Notes: generated from the sequence alone by a model not told the origin. Positions 25,526 to 34,799 are shown, counted from the stretch's first letter. The stretch is DNA of 64,000 bases from SHLQ01 sp964517125 (GCA_964517125.1 CAZFBD010000016.1:1-64000), one strand, 5' to 3'. Numbers and translations are program-made.

Positions 25526-27643
25526 TCAGCGGGTCCGCAGGACGAAGGGGAGGACGGTTCCGCTTCCCACCGAATGGAGCAACGATGCGGCGACCGTGAG
25601 CGTCCACCGGCTGTCGGCGGTGTCATCGACCAACAGAACGGGCCCCGAGAGAACCTCGGCATCCGGGAGCGCTTCGGGATCGATTGCGAGTCTTCCCCAC
25701 ACGTTCGCCAGCTGAAAGGCGCTGTTGGCCTGCTCGGCCTGGAACCCGGCGCCGACGGTCTCGTGGATGAAGGGGTGAGCCACGCGAAGCTTGCCGAGCC
25801 GACCGAGCTCCGTGGCGATTGCGGTGATGAGCCGAGCGTTGCGACGCGACGGCATGGCGGCAACCCAGGTTGGCCGCTGCGCCCAGTCCCACCGTTTGAG
25901 AATTCCCACGACACCCTGCACGAGCTCGGGCGGAATCTCGGTCGACTCCCCCGTGAGCAACCCAGTGACAATGGGATCCCAGCCACCGTCGCCAAGCCGG
26001 GCAAGCGCCCGACCGAAGCCGGCCTGTGCATCGGCGGCGATGCGACCCTTCGGTTCGTCGAGGCCGGGGGCCCATTGCCGTCGGGGCTCCACGCCAATGT
26101 CGGTGCCACGCAGATGAGCCTGTGCCTCAGCAATCGCTTCGACCGGAGGCTCAACGAAGGCCGCACGGTCCGTGCAACGATCGCAACGGCCGCAGTCCTC
26201 GGCGGCATCATCGTCGAGCAGGTCTCGCAGGTACCGAAGGCGACAGCCGGCCTGGCTCACGTACGTTCGCATCTGGTCGGCTTCTTCCGCACGGAGCGCC
26301 CGGAGGCGTTCGGCCAGCTCGGCGTCGTAACTCCACGGATTCGGGCTTCGAACCCAACCGCCCTTGACCTTCTGAATGGCGCCCTGAACGTCGAGGATGC
26401 TGAGCAGCGTGGTGAGGCGCGAGCGGCCCATGTTCACCTGGGACTCGAGCGCCGTGAGTGAAACAGCGCGGCCCGCCGACAGCTGATTGAGCACGTCGAG
26501 GCACAGCTCTTCGGACGGCAGGCTCACCGATTCGAACCACTTCCAGATTCGTTCGTCCTCGACCGGACGTGGCAGCGCAATGACTTCGGCGCGGTCGATG
26601 GCGCGGCCCGCACGGCCAATCTGCTGGTAGTAGGCGACCGGCGTTGGAGGAAGACCAAGGTGTACGCAGAACGCCAGGTCGGGTTTGTCGTAGCCCATGC
26701 CGAGTGCAGACGTGGCAACAAGTGCCTTGAGCTCGTTCGTTCGGAGCTGATCCTCGAGCGACTCCCGGTCTTCGGGCAGCGTGGAGCCCGAATATGCCGC
26801 GACGTGGTGACCTTGCGAGCGAAGCCATTCGGCCGTGGTCGTGGCCTGGTCGACGGTGAGCGCATAGATGATTCCCGACCCGGACAACTGGGGCAGGTTG
26901 TGCGACAGCCAGGCCAATCGGTGGGCGTCGGTCGGGAGTTCCAGAACCGCACTGTGGAGCGACTCGCGATCGAGGGTGGTTCGAAGGGCGAGCGTGTCGT
27001 CGCCGAGCTGACCGGCAACATCGTCGGTGACACGCTGGTTCGCAGTGGCGGTGGTCGCCAGTACGGGAGCCCACTGCGGGAGTTCATCAATGACCGAACG
27101 CAACCGCAGGTAGTCGGGGCGAAAGTCGTGGCCCCAGTCGGAGATGCAGTGCGCCTCGTCGCACACCAGCGCAAACGGGCGCGACAACATGAGCGCAAAC
27201 ACCCGCTCGCGAAAGCCAGGGTTCGCCAGCCGCTCGGGGGCGATCAGCAAGAGGTCGACGGCATCGGCGGCGATGCGTTGCTCAATCTCGTCCCAATCGC
27301 CGAGGTTGGACGAGTTGATGGTGAAGGCCGCAAGCCCGAGCTTCGTGGCTGCCGCAACCTGATCGCGCATGAGGGCCAGAAGCGGCGACACGACGATGGT
27401 CGGCCCCCACCCGCGGTCGCGGAGCATGCGGGTTGCCGAGAAGTACACGGCCGACTTCCCAAACCCGGTTCGAGCAACCAGAAGCGTTCGGCGCCGATCG
27501 GCCACGACGGCCGTGACCGCAGCCAGCTGCTCCGGTCGGGGAACGGCATGTGGCCCAGCGAGCTGCCGAAGGTGTTCGGTCAGTTCGGCTTCGACTTCGG
27601 ATGCCGTTGGACGTGGGGGCTCGACGAGCTCGGTTGGCGCCAT
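25526..27643 (-). CDS. RecQ-family DNA helicase with C-terminal phosphoribosyltransferase-like region
   Basis: 705 residues. SF2 helicase motifs are clear: motif I ARTGFGKS, motif II VCDEAHCISDWGHDFRPDY with the RecQ aromatic loop, motif III ATTATA, motif V ATSALGMGYDKPD and motif VI QQIGRAGR. A zinc-binding cysteine set follows (CRLRYLRDLL...CGRCDRC). The C-terminal 200 residues contain LLVDDTADSRWTLTVAA, a phosphoribosyltransferase-type PRPP loop, as in some actinobacterial RecQ variants; there it is assumed to be a structural leftover. It acts in recombination repair. A 62-base gap separates it from the GGDEF gene on the same strand. Confidence 0.9.
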   Translation of the reverse strand: MAPTELVEPPRPTASEVEAELTEHLRQLAGPHAVPRPEQLAAVTAVVADRRRTLLVARTGFGKSAVYFSATRMLRDRGWGPTIVVSPLLALMRDQVAAATKLGLAAFTINSSNLGDWDEIEQRIAADAVDLLLIAPERLANPGFRERVFALMLSRPFALVCDEAHCISDWGHDFRPDYLRLRSVIDELPQWAPVLATTATANQRVTDDVAGQLGDDTLALRTTLDRESLHSAVLELPTDAHRLAWLSHNLPQLSGSGIIYALTVDQATTTAEWLRSQGHHVAAYSGSTLPEDRESLEDQLRTNELKALVATSALGMGYDKPDLAFCVHLGLPPTPVAYYQQIGRAGRAIDRAEVIALPRPVEDERIWKWFESVSLPSEELCLDVLNQLSAGRAVSLTALESQVNMGRSRLTTLLSILDVQGAIQKVKGGWVRSPNPWSYDAELAERLRALRAEEADQMRTYVSQAGCRLRYLRDLLDDDAAEDCGRCDRCTDRAAFVEPPVEAIAEAQAHLRGTDIGVEPRRQWAPGLDEPKGRIAADAQAGFGRALARLGDGGWDPIVTGLLTGESTEIPPELVQGVVGILKRWDWAQRPTWVAAMPSRRNARLITAIATELGRLGKLRVAHPFIHETVGAGFQAEQANSAFQLANVWGRLAIDPEALPDAEVLSGPVLLVDDTADSRWTLTVAASLLHSVGSGTVLPFVLRTR

Positions 27644-27722
27644 GGTCGCAACGTTACGACGAACTCCTGACAGTTAAGGTTCTGCCACGCGACCGATCCC
27701 GACGGATCCGAAAGGACAACGC

Positions 27723-28505
27723 ATGACCGTGCCCCAATTCGAAGGGTTCGAGGTTTCGGTGAATGACACCCGTGGCGACATCGTCTTGAACCGGCCCGAT
27801 CGGTTGAACTCGCTGACGACGCAAACCCTGCTCGACCTGGAATCCGCCGCCCGCTGGTTCGACACGCAGCCAGCCGTCCGTGTCGTGGTCGTCCAAGGAC
27901 AGGGCCGAGCCTTCTCCGCTGGTGCCGACCTGAGCTCGTTCAGCGACGAGGGCCGCGGCGACATCACCGCGCACGCAGCAGGAGATGCCGGTCGCCGGAT
28001 GGCCGACGGGCTCGAGGCCATGCGCGCCATCGCCATTGCCCAGATCCACGGTCACTGCGTCGGCGGCGGGCTGGTGTTGGCCGCGGCCTGCGATCTTCGC
28101 TTCGCCGCAGACGACACCCGGTTCTCGATTCCAGAAGTCGATCTCGGCATCCCCCTCGCATGGGGCGGCATCCCCCGACTGGTCCGCGAGATTGGGCCGG
28201 CGCGAACGAAGGAGCTGGTGATGACCTGCCGACCCTTCGACTCCGCCGAAGCGCTGCACGCCGGATTCCTGAATGGGAGCCTGCCGATCGATGATCTCGC
28301 CGGCCGCGTCGACGAGACGGCTGCACTCATCGCCGCCAAACCGGCATATGCAATCCAGACGACGAAGGCGGCAACCAACGCGGTGACCGCGTCCATGGTC
28401 GGCACGGTCGGCGCATGGTCCGACGCCGATGCACTGGCAGCCGGCCTCCACGACCCCGAAGGCCAGGCGGCTGCCGCCGCGTACATCAACCGGGTTCGCC
28501 GTTAG
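27723..28505 (+). CDS. Enoyl-CoA hydratase/isomerase family protein
   Basis: 260 residues of the crotonase fold. The oxyanion-hole segments are GRAFSAGADLSSF (about residue 60) and IHGHCVGGGLVLAAACDLRFAA (about 105-125). The catalytic Glu position after PEVDLGIPLAWGG is not obviously a hydratase pair, so hydratase, isomerase or another crotonase activity is possible. No other fatty-acid gene is adjacent. An SD-like GAAAGGA precedes the ATG. Confidence 0.88.
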   Translation: MTVPQFEGFEVSVNDTRGDIVLNRPDRLNSLTTQTLLDLESAARWFDTQPAVRVVVVQGQGRAFSAGADLSSFSDEGRGDITAHAAGDAGRRMADGLEAMRAIAIAQIHGHCVGGGLVLAAACDLRFAADDTRFSIPEVDLGIPLAWGGIPRLVREIGPARTKELVMTCRPFDSAEALHAGFLNGSLPIDDLAGRVDETAALIAAKPAYAIQTTKAATNAVTASMVGTVGAWSDADALAAGLHDPEGQAAAAAYINRVRR

Positions 28506-28677
28506 CCAATCCCACACACAAGCAACCTCACCAACTCGATTAACACCCGCCACAACTCCTCCGTTAGGTTCGCGCCAAGAACGACAGCGGCGTTTCACTA
28601 CGGTTACGAACACATGTCGCTGTCCGACGATGGAACTCGGACCGGTTCGCCGGTCGCGAATGAAGTGGAGTGCGGAC

Positions 28678-29502
28678 ATGCCACGACAATCGCCACGACA
28701 CAGCGCTGCGCGGCGGCTCGCGCTCGCAGGACTCACCGTGTTGCTGAGCCTGACCACCTGGGGGGTTGGCACGAGCGGTGCGGCGGACAACTGTGGAACA
28801 CACAGCTTCTCGTTCGTTGGCACGCGCCTTCTCAACGACGGCATCAGCGATGGAGCCGGGCCCTTCGCCATCGATCTGCCGGCAGGTCGCTACGACGTCG
28901 TGATGCGGTCAGCCGACTATCACAGCGACCAGGACAGCCAGGTGGGCCAGGAAGCGGAGCGGTGGTGGTTCTCCCTCGACTCCGGATTCCAATCGGTGGC
29001 GACCACAGACCTGCCCGACGCATCGGACACGAACGTGACGACCATGTCGGAACAGGACATCGCTGCGAGCACGGCGATTGCCGTACACCACCTTGGCGAG
29101 GGTGGCGTGAACTCGATCAATCCCGTCTGCGTCGGATTCACCTTGTCGTCGCCCGAGGACGAAGACCCGAACCAGCCGGGTGATCCCGACGACCCGGGTG
29201 GTCCCGGAGACCCGGACCGCGCCATCCCCGACCCCGGCGACCCCAATGATCCAGGCGACCCCGACCCGGACCGCGCCATCCCCGACCCCGGCGACCCCAA
29301 TGATCCAGGCGACCCCGACCCGGACCGCGCCATCCCCGACCCCGGCGATCCAGACGATCCGGGCACGGTTCCCGACGAGCCTGTCGAACCACGCCTCGCA
29401 ATCACCGGCGCGGGCACCACGATGATCCGGCTGGTGGGCCTGGCCATCGTGCTGTTCCAGATTGGTTTCCTTCTGACACTGGCCGAACGCCGTCGAGCCT
29501 GA
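28678..29502 (+). CDS. LAxTG-anchored surface protein B
   Basis: 274 residues, second member of the family first seen at 19077. Signal peptide about 1-36; conserved domain with CGTHSFSFVGTRLLNDGIS, AGPFAIDLPAGRYDVVM, ERWWFSLDSGFQS, IAVHHLGEGGVNSINPVC. The wall-spanning linker is an imperfect repeat of Asp, Pro and Gly, followed by the sorting signal LAITGAG, a membrane helix and a short basic end (ERRRA). ATG 28678 has GGAG 8 bases upstream; an ATG at 28660 would add six residues. The linker repeat suggests length variation between strains. It is monocistronic, unlike protein A. Confidence 0.8.
   Translation: MPRQSPRHSAARRLALAGLTVLLSLTTWGVGTSGAADNCGTHSFSFVGTRLLNDGISDGAGPFAIDLPAGRYDVVMRSADYHSDQDSQVGQEAERWWFSLDSGFQSVATTDLPDASDTNVTTMSEQDIAASTAIAVHHLGEGGVNSINPVCVGFTLSSPEDEDPNQPGDPDDPGGPGDPDRAIPDPGDPNDPGDPDPDRAIPDPGDPNDPGDPDPDRAIPDPGDPDDPGTVPDEPVEPRLAITGAGTTMIRLVGLAIVLFQIGFLLTLAERRRA
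29209..29349 (+). repeat. 54-base tandem repeat coding the B linker
   Basis: Two full copies and one partial copy of a 54-base unit begin at 29209, 29263 and 29317. Each encodes 18 residues (DPDRAIPDPGDPNDPGDP). The first two copies are identical, which points to recent slippage or unequal exchange. Confidence 0.85.
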
Positions 29503-29764
29503 GCCAGGGTCAGCCCAACAGTCGCTCGTCGAAGGCGTACGAGGTCAGCAGGTCGTAGCCGTGGCCACGACCTGTTGTTCGAGCTTGACCCCATCGGTCT
29601 CACCCACAGCGCCCACATAACTCTCACATCGAGGTGCATCTCGACACCGCTGCGGGGCAACTGACGTACTACACGGTTGCTCGCTGAGAACCCACCATCG
29701 ACAATCTCCCGGTGACCGGGGCCGGAACGGTCGTCACGAATCCGTCTCCCACTAGGTTGGCGCC
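29503..29764. other. Intergenic stretch with possible surface-protein remnant
   Basis: No intact gene is seen. On the + strand around 29691-29750 a frame reads EPTIDNLPVTGAGTVV, which resembles a sortase signal (LPVTG at 29706-29720) and the LAITGAGT of protein B, but it has a stop just upstream and no membrane helix follows. A decayed relic is possible; chance cannot be excluded. Confidence 0.3.
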
Positions 29765-30787
29765 ATGAGATCGGCCAGGTCTGCGCAACGCAAGCGCCGC
29801 GAAGACGAACCCTGGCGCCGGCTGCGCGCCGGTATGGCCGCCGTTCTCCTGGTGATCATCTGCGGTTCGATCGGCTACCGGATTCTCGGACTCCCCTGGT
29901 TCGATGCGATCTACCAGACCGTCGTTGTCGTCACCACAGTGGGTTTCTCCGAGATCGGAATCGAGGACGTGGACAGCGTTCTGACCTACCGGGTCTTCAG
30001 CCTCGCGCTCATCGTCGTTGGCGTGGCCAGCGTGCTCTACACACTTGGTCTCGCAGCAGACAACCTCATCGAAGGCAGCCTCAACCACGAACTCCAAAGG
30101 AGACGCATGGTCCGTTCAATCGACAGGATCTCCAACCACACGATTGTCGCTGGCTGGGGACAGGTGGGGCGCTCCGTCGCCGAATCCGTGAGCCGGGCCG
30201 GCGGCCAAGTGGTGCTGATCGACCGCGACGGGAGCATCGAGGACGACGACCACCTCCTCGTTGTTGGCGAGGCGACCGATGACGACACTCTCATCGATGC
30301 CGGTATCGAGCGGGCGAGCAGCCTGGTCCTCGCCCTCGACCACGATGCCGACAACCTGTTCGTCTGCGTGTCGGCCCGCGCCCTTCGCCCAGATCTCATG
30401 ATCGCCGCCCGGGTCAACGACGACAAGAACGAAGCCAAACTCCGACTGGCAGGGGCCAATCACGTGGCCAACCCCCACGAGATCGGTGGCTCACGACTGG
30501 CAGCCCTGGCCACCCAGCCACACGTCGCCGACTTCCTCGACGAAGTCCTGGCCAACGACGAGGCCGGTGTGACCGTGCAGCAGTTCGAGCTTCGCTCCGA
30601 CGCCCCGGACCAGACCGTCGGCAGCCTCTTCAAGGAGGGCGAACGAACCCTGATTCTTGCGCTGCGCCGTCCCGACGGCAGCCACACGGTCAACCCCCTG
30701 GCAACAGCCACCTTCTCCGCCGGGGACATCGTCATCGCGTTGGGCACCCGCCCCGAACTCCAAGCCCTCCGAGGTCGCGTCAGCTGA
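29765..30787 (+). CDS. Potassium channel with RCK (TrkA-N and TrkA-C) domains
   Basis: 340 residues. Two membrane helices flank a pore loop with the selectivity filter TTVGF (residues about 58-62), one subunit of a tetrameric K+ channel of the MthK/Kch type. The RCK domain starts HTIVAGWGQVGRSVAESVSRAGG, an NAD/ATP-type Rossmann motif G-x-G-x-x-G, and continues through VVGEATDDDTL and ARVNDDKNEAKLRLAGA. A TrkA-C domain (SLFKEGERTLILALRRPDG...GDIVIALG) closes the protein. It should gate K+ flux by ligand or redox state. Filter TVGF rather than TVGY is seen in several bacterial channels. Confidence 0.9.
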   Translation: MRSARSAQRKRREDEPWRRLRAGMAAVLLVIICGSIGYRILGLPWFDAIYQTVVVVTTVGFSEIGIEDVDSVLTYRVFSLALIVVGVASVLYTLGLAADNLIEGSLNHELQRRRMVRSIDRISNHTIVAGWGQVGRSVAESVSRAGGQVVLIDRDGSIEDDDHLLVVGEATDDDTLIDAGIERASSLVLALDHDADNLFVCVSARALRPDLMIAARVNDDKNEAKLRLAGANHVANPHEIGGSRLAALATQPHVADFLDEVLANDEAGVTVQQFELRSDAPDQTVGSLFKEGERTLILALRRPDGSHTVNPLATATFSAGDIVIALGTRPELQALRGRVS

Positions 30788-30886
30788 GTCGACCCCACAT
30801 GTTCTTGTCGCTGTTTTTGGGCAGTCGACACTCTTCCCCCACGTACGACAACAGTCGCTGGCCGATTCGAACGCCACGGGGGAGAC

Positions 30887-33181
30887 ATGGACATTGGAAT
30901 CAGCACGGTGCTCGCCCAAGACGAGCCCGGGTTCTTCGACAACCGATGGCCCGAGGGATTCCGGTTTCCCTTCGGCGAGTGGATCAAAGAGCTCGTTTTC
31001 TGGATGGTCAACAACCCCGTCTCCGCTTGGATTGGCGAAGCCGTCGAATGGCCATTTGAGCAGCTGTTCGAGCTGATCCTCTCCGAGAAGGTGGGCCGCA
31101 CGTCGATCGAGACCGTGCCGTGGCTCTGGCTTGTTGCCGGGTTCTTCCTTGTCGGCTCAATCGTTCGCAACACCCGCGTCGGGTTGTCCTGCGCAGCGAT
31201 GTTGTCCGTCTGCGGATTCCTTGGTGGGGAGTACTGGGGAGAGACCGCACGCACCATTGGCATGATCATCGTGGCGGTCACGTTCTGCGCCATCGTTGGA
31301 ATCCCGCTGGGGATCCTGTCGGGCCGGGTCGACGCGGTATGGTCCGTGGTTCGGCCCACGCTCGATGCAATGCAGGTCATTCACCCGTTCGTGTTCATGC
31401 TGCCGTTCATCTTCTTCTTCGGCCTGGGCAACATCTCGGCGACGATGGTGACGATGGTGTTCGCCCTCCCCCCGATCGTGCGACTCACAAACCTCGGCAT
31501 TCGGCAAGTGCCCGCAGATGTGGTGGAGGCTTCCCGCGCCTATGGGGCGACCGAGCTGAAGGTACTCACAGGCGTACAACTGCCGCTGGCCCGACCGGCG
31601 ATCATGACCGGCCTCAACCAGACCCTGCTGCTTGCGTTCTCCATGCTTGGCATCGCCGCGCTGATGGGTGCTGGCGGTCTGGGCCGGCTCCTCTACCGGG
31701 CCATCAACAACCTCAACCTCGGCTTGGCGGCATCGGCCGGGCTGGCCTTCTTCATGTTGGCCGTTGCCCTGGATCGCATCTCGCAATCCGAAGACCAGGA
31801 CGGTGTGAGCCTGCTCACCCATCTGCGGCAGGCCTGGAGCCACCGAAAAGATCCCGCTGAGCTCCTGGCGGCGAAAGCGGCGGCGGGCACCCCAACCGAC
31901 GAGTCGGTCCCGGACGAAGTGGCGGCTTCGGTCGAGGCCGGTGAACGCCTCGGGCTCAGCCTCGGGCTCGTCGGTGGGGTGCTGGCGGTCGTCGGCGCAG
32001 TGATCACGTGGGGGTCCAATGCCGGACGGCTCAGCTCGTGGGCCAGGTTCGCCGATGAGAACGCGAACGGCGAGCTGCAGGGACTCAGCTTCAACGGCGT
32101 CAGCGCATCGGGCGGGTCATTCTTTGGGCTCTTCGTGGCAGCGCTTGCCGGATTCGGGCTGCTCTGTGCAGCGAGACCCCTTCTTGGATCCAGCCCTGCG
32201 CTCGCCCGGACGCTGGCCCGCGGCCAGAGCATGCTGTTGGCGGGCATCGCGGCCGTCGTTGTCCTGATGTGGACCTTGAACCTGTTTGGGTTTGGCCTCG
32301 GGCCCTTGTCCAGGATTGGCCTCGGGCTGTTTGGCCTGTGTCTCGTTCTTGTACTGGCCGAAATCGTCGTGACCGGCAGTCCACGACTGGGAGCCGACGG
32401 GTTGTTGATGTCTGCGTTCGGCGTGGTCGCCGGTGCTGGCGGCTACCTGCTGATCAACACCTCCCCCTTTGTCGTCGGCTACAGCCACGGCCCAGGGGCT
32501 TTCGTTTCTCTCTTGGGCGGAGGACTGATGCTCGGCGGTGGGGCAATCGCCATCCTGCGCGCTCCGTACGGGCCCCGTCGACCGCTCCCGACCACCAACG
32601 GTCGCGGTCAGGTCGCGCTTCTCGTGCTGGCCCTCCTCGTTGTGATCGGCTCGGCCGTTGGCGTTGGAAGCGCGGAGAATCGGACCGAGTACGGATGGCT
32701 GTTCGATACTCGGGCCGAGTCTGTGGAACGTTCCGCAGACACCCCGGATCGACTGACGATCGTGCACACGGGCGTGAACGAACAAGGACCCGGTCTGGGC
32801 TGGGTGGTCATGTCGCTGAGCGCAGCCGCTGTCGTGGTCGGCCTCGCCGCTTCCGGTGCAACCTCTCGAGATGAGCAGCTTCGATGGAAGGCGTCGACCG
32901 TTCTCTCTGGCCTCGGTCTGAGCATCATGGTCATCACCGCGGCGTTCACCCTGTCGCTCGTGCGGGTGGCCAACGGGTTGGATGCCATCGCCGGCGTTGG
33001 AGCCTTCATGACCTTCCTCATGGGGTTCATGACCTTCATGAGCGGACGTTCCCTCGTGGCCGAGTTCCGCCGCACCATGACCTACGCACCGTGGGCGGAC
33101 CCAACCACCACGGACTCCATCGCGAGCCCCGAACTCCGCGAACCGGCAACCACACCGGCCACCGTGCCCGTCGCGCCATAA
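30887..33181 (+). CDS. ProW-like ABC transporter permease with a long membrane extension
   Basis: 764 residues. Residues about 105-310 form a binding-protein-dependent permease domain of the glycine betaine type: EYWGETARTIGMIIVAVTFCAIVGIPLGI, MQVIHPFVFMLPFIFFFGLG and the EAA loop EASRAYGATELKVLTGVQLPLARPAI. The remaining 450 residues add about nine hydrophobic segments with no domain I can name; ordinary ProW proteins end near residue 300-350. No ATPase or substrate-binding protein lies beside it, so partners must be elsewhere. Osmoprotectant uptake is inference from family. Confidence 0.8.
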   Translation: MDIGISTVLAQDEPGFFDNRWPEGFRFPFGEWIKELVFWMVNNPVSAWIGEAVEWPFEQLFELILSEKVGRTSIETVPWLWLVAGFFLVGSIVRNTRVGLSCAAMLSVCGFLGGEYWGETARTIGMIIVAVTFCAIVGIPLGILSGRVDAVWSVVRPTLDAMQVIHPFVFMLPFIFFFGLGNISATMVTMVFALPPIVRLTNLGIRQVPADVVEASRAYGATELKVLTGVQLPLARPAIMTGLNQTLLLAFSMLGIAALMGAGGLGRLLYRAINNLNLGLAASAGLAFFMLAVALDRISQSEDQDGVSLLTHLRQAWSHRKDPAELLAAKAAAGTPTDESVPDEVAASVEAGERLGLSLGLVGGVLAVVGAVITWGSNAGRLSSWARFADENANGELQGLSFNGVSASGGSFFGLFVAALAGFGLLCAARPLLGSSPALARTLARGQSMLLAGIAAVVVLMWTLNLFGFGLGPLSRIGLGLFGLCLVLVLAEIVVTGSPRLGADGLLMSAFGVVAGAGGYLLINTSPFVVGYSHGPGAFVSLLGGGLMLGGGAIAILRAPYGPRRPLPTTNGRGQVALLVLALLVVIGSAVGVGSAENRTEYGWLFDTRAESVERSADTPDRLTIVHTGVNEQGPGLGWVVMSLSAAAVVVGLAASGATSRDEQLRWKASTVLSGLGLSIMVITAAFTLSLVRVANGLDAIAGVGAFMTFLMGFMTFMSGRSLVAEFRRTMTYAPWADPTTTDSIASPELREPATTPATVPVAP

Positions 33182-33193
33182 GCCGACCACAAC

Positions 33194-33250
33194 CCGCGCG
33201 CAAGTAACCACAACAGGGGCCAGGCCCCTCATGTGGTGAACTGCGCGCGG
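33194..33250. other. Long nested hairpin between permease and oxidoreductase genes
   Basis: Three nested perfect stems: CCGCGCGCA/TGCGCGCGG (33194-33202 with 33242-33250), ACCACA/TGTGGT (33207-33212 with 33232-33237) and AGGGGC/GCCCCT (33215-33220 with 33224-33229), loop CAG, with symmetric internal loops of 4+4 and 2+2 bases. It begins 13 bases after the permease stop. A terminator is likely even though no T-run follows. Confidence 0.6.
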
Positions 33251-33282
33251 AACGTGGTCTGGGGATGGGCGTGTGCTCGATC

Positions 33283-33310
33283 CAATCCATGGAGCTGATG
33301 GCTCCGAACT
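33283..33310 (+). promoter_or_regulatory. SigK-type promoter of the molybdopterin oxidoreductase gene
   Basis: CAATCC (33283-33288), 16 bases, CGAACT (33305-33310), then 6 bases to the ATG at 33317, giving a leaderless transcript. The same elements and spacing precede the fasciclin gene and sigK. Confidence 0.75.
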
Positions 33311-33316
33311 CCGGGT

Positions 33317-34756
33317 ATGGATACTCCAGACGCACCTGCCATCTCTCGACGCCTCGCGCTCCTTGCCGGAGTTGCGGCGGCCCTGTTTGGCCTCGCTGTC
33401 GCCGAACTGACCACAGCGATCTCGGCGAGGCTCCGCTCCCCGGTTCTCGATGTGGGCGATCGCTTCATCGATGCCACGCCAGCCTGGCTCAAGAACGCTG
33501 CCATCGACATCTTTGGAACAGCCGACAAGATCGCTCTTCTCGTCGGTATTGGCGTGTTGCTCGCTGCGTACGCCGCCATCCTCGGGCTCTTCGCCCTGCG
33601 CGGACGCCGTTGGATGGCGATCGTTGGCGCGATCATCTTTGGGCTTGTTGGCGCGTTCGCAGCATTGGGTGGTCGAGCGGATCCGAGTCCGTTCGTCGTG
33701 GTTCCGTCGGTCATCGGAGCCATGGCGGCAATCGCTGCACTCCTGGCACTTGGGCGTCTGGCGGAACAGCCGCTCAGCGACCCGAGTCAATTCCACACCG
33801 ACGAACTCGACGCACAGTCGATTCGGGCGAGCCGCCGTCGAGTGATCGTGGGCGCCGCAGGGTTCGCTACCGCAGGGTGGATCGCCGCTGGGATCGGTCG
33901 TACGGCTGCGTCCCGGTTCAGCGCCGGAGCATCGAGGCTCACCGTCGCGACACGAAACGTCTTTTCNNNNNNNNNNNNNNNNNNNNNNNNNNNNNNNNNN
34001 NNNNNNNNNNNNNNNNNNNNNNNNNNNNNNNNNNNNNNNNNNNNNNNNNNNNNNNNNNNNNNNNNNTCCAACGAGATCGGAGGCGGCCTCATGGGAACCG
34101 CCATGTGGGGCGGCATCCGTCTGGATGACCTCCTTGACGAAGCCGGGATCAACCCATCGGCCACCCAGATTGTCGGTCGGTCGGTCGACGGCTACACCTG
34201 CGGCTTTCCCGTGGCAGCCCTCGATGGGCGCGATGCACTTGTTGCGGTCGCGATGAACGGCGAGCCGCTGCCGCTCGAACACGGTTTTCCCGCACGGCTC
34301 ATCGTCCCAGGTCTGTACGGCTACGTGTCCGCAACGAAATGGCTGACCGAAATCGAACTCACCACATTCGAAGACTTCGACCAGTACTGGGTGCCGCGAG
34401 GCTGGGACGCGAACGGACCCATCAAGGTCCAGTCCCGAATCGACACACCCCGAGCACTGGAGACCATCGACGCTGGCCAGGTCGCCATTGGCGGTACCGC
34501 ATGGGCCCAGACCCGCGGCATCGATCGGGTCGAGGTCCGGATCGACGACGGCGCGTGGCAGGACGCCGCACTCGCCGACGAGCTCAACGACGTCACCTGG
34601 CGCCAGTGGCACCTCGCGTGGAATGCCACGCCGGGCCGGCACACGATCACCGTGCGAGCGACCGACCGCGAGGGCACGACCCAGGTGGAGGAGCGAACAA
34701 CTCCCATGCCAAACGGCGCAACCGGGTGGCACCAGACCGTGGTCCTCGTCAGCTGA
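33317..34756 (+). CDS. Membrane-anchored molybdopterin oxidoreductase (sulfite oxidase family), interrupted by assembly gap
   Basis: The N-terminal 170 residues hold about four membrane helices; a fifth, twin-arginine-like segment (ASRRRVIVGAAGFATAGWIAAG) precedes the catalytic part. After the gap the molybdopterin domain continues with SNEIGGGLMGTAMWGG, RSVDGYTCGFPVAALDG and the pterin-contact segment HGFPARLIVPGLYGYVSATKW. An Ig-like dimerisation domain then ends the protein. The Mo-ligating Cys normally sits two residues before SNE and is therefore inside the N run. About 70 codons of this family are missing between the two visible parts, more than 100 N can hold. Such proteins are often paired with fasciclin lipoproteins, as here. 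Confidence 0.82.
   Translation: MDTPDAPAISRRLALLAGVAAALFGLAVAELTTAISARLRSPVLDVGDRFIDATPAWLKNAAIDIFGTADKIALLVGIGVLLAAYAAILGLFALRGRRWMAIVGAIIFGLVGAFAALGGRADPSPFVVVPSVIGAMAAIAALLALGRLAEQPLSDPSQFHTDELDAQSIRASRRRVIVGAAGFATAGWIAAGIGRTAASRFSAGASRLTVATRNVFXXXXXXXXXXXXXXXXXXXXXXXXXXXXXXXXXXSNEIGGGLMGTAMWGGIRLDDLLDEAGINPSATQIVGRSVDGYTCGFPVAALDGRDALVAVAMNGEPLPLEHGFPARLIVPGLYGYVSATKWLTEIELTTFEDFDQYWVPRGWDANGPIKVQSRIDTPRALETIDAGQVAIGGTAWAQTRGIDRVEVRIDDGAWQDAALADELNDVTWRQWHLAWNATPGRHTITVRATDREGTTQVEERTTPMPNGATGWHQTVVLVS
33967..34066. other. Assembly gap (100 N) inside the oxidoreductase gene
   Basis: 100 N of placeholder length. The flanking codons stay in frame only by chance; comparison with the family suggests over 200 missing bases, including the Mo-cysteine codon. 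Confidence 0.9.
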
Positions 34757-34764
34757 CCATCAGC

Positions 34765-34780
34765 GGAACTGACCAGTTCC
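34765..34780 (+). terminator. Short hairpin after the oxidoreductase gene
   Basis: GGAACT-GACC-AGTTCC forms a 6-base stem 8 bases after the stop codon at 34756. The stem is weak and lacks a T-run, so it may be a terminator or a protein-binding palindrome upstream of the fasciclin promoter. Confidence 0.35.
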
Positions 34781-34799
34781 GAGATTCTTCGAGAAATTC

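Noticed and set aside
32117..34732. An open frame of 871 codons on the minus strand
   Set aside because: It lies opposite the permease and oxidoreductase genes, runs through an N gap and encodes Arg/Gly/His-rich sequence without any domain. It is a high-GC antisense artefact.
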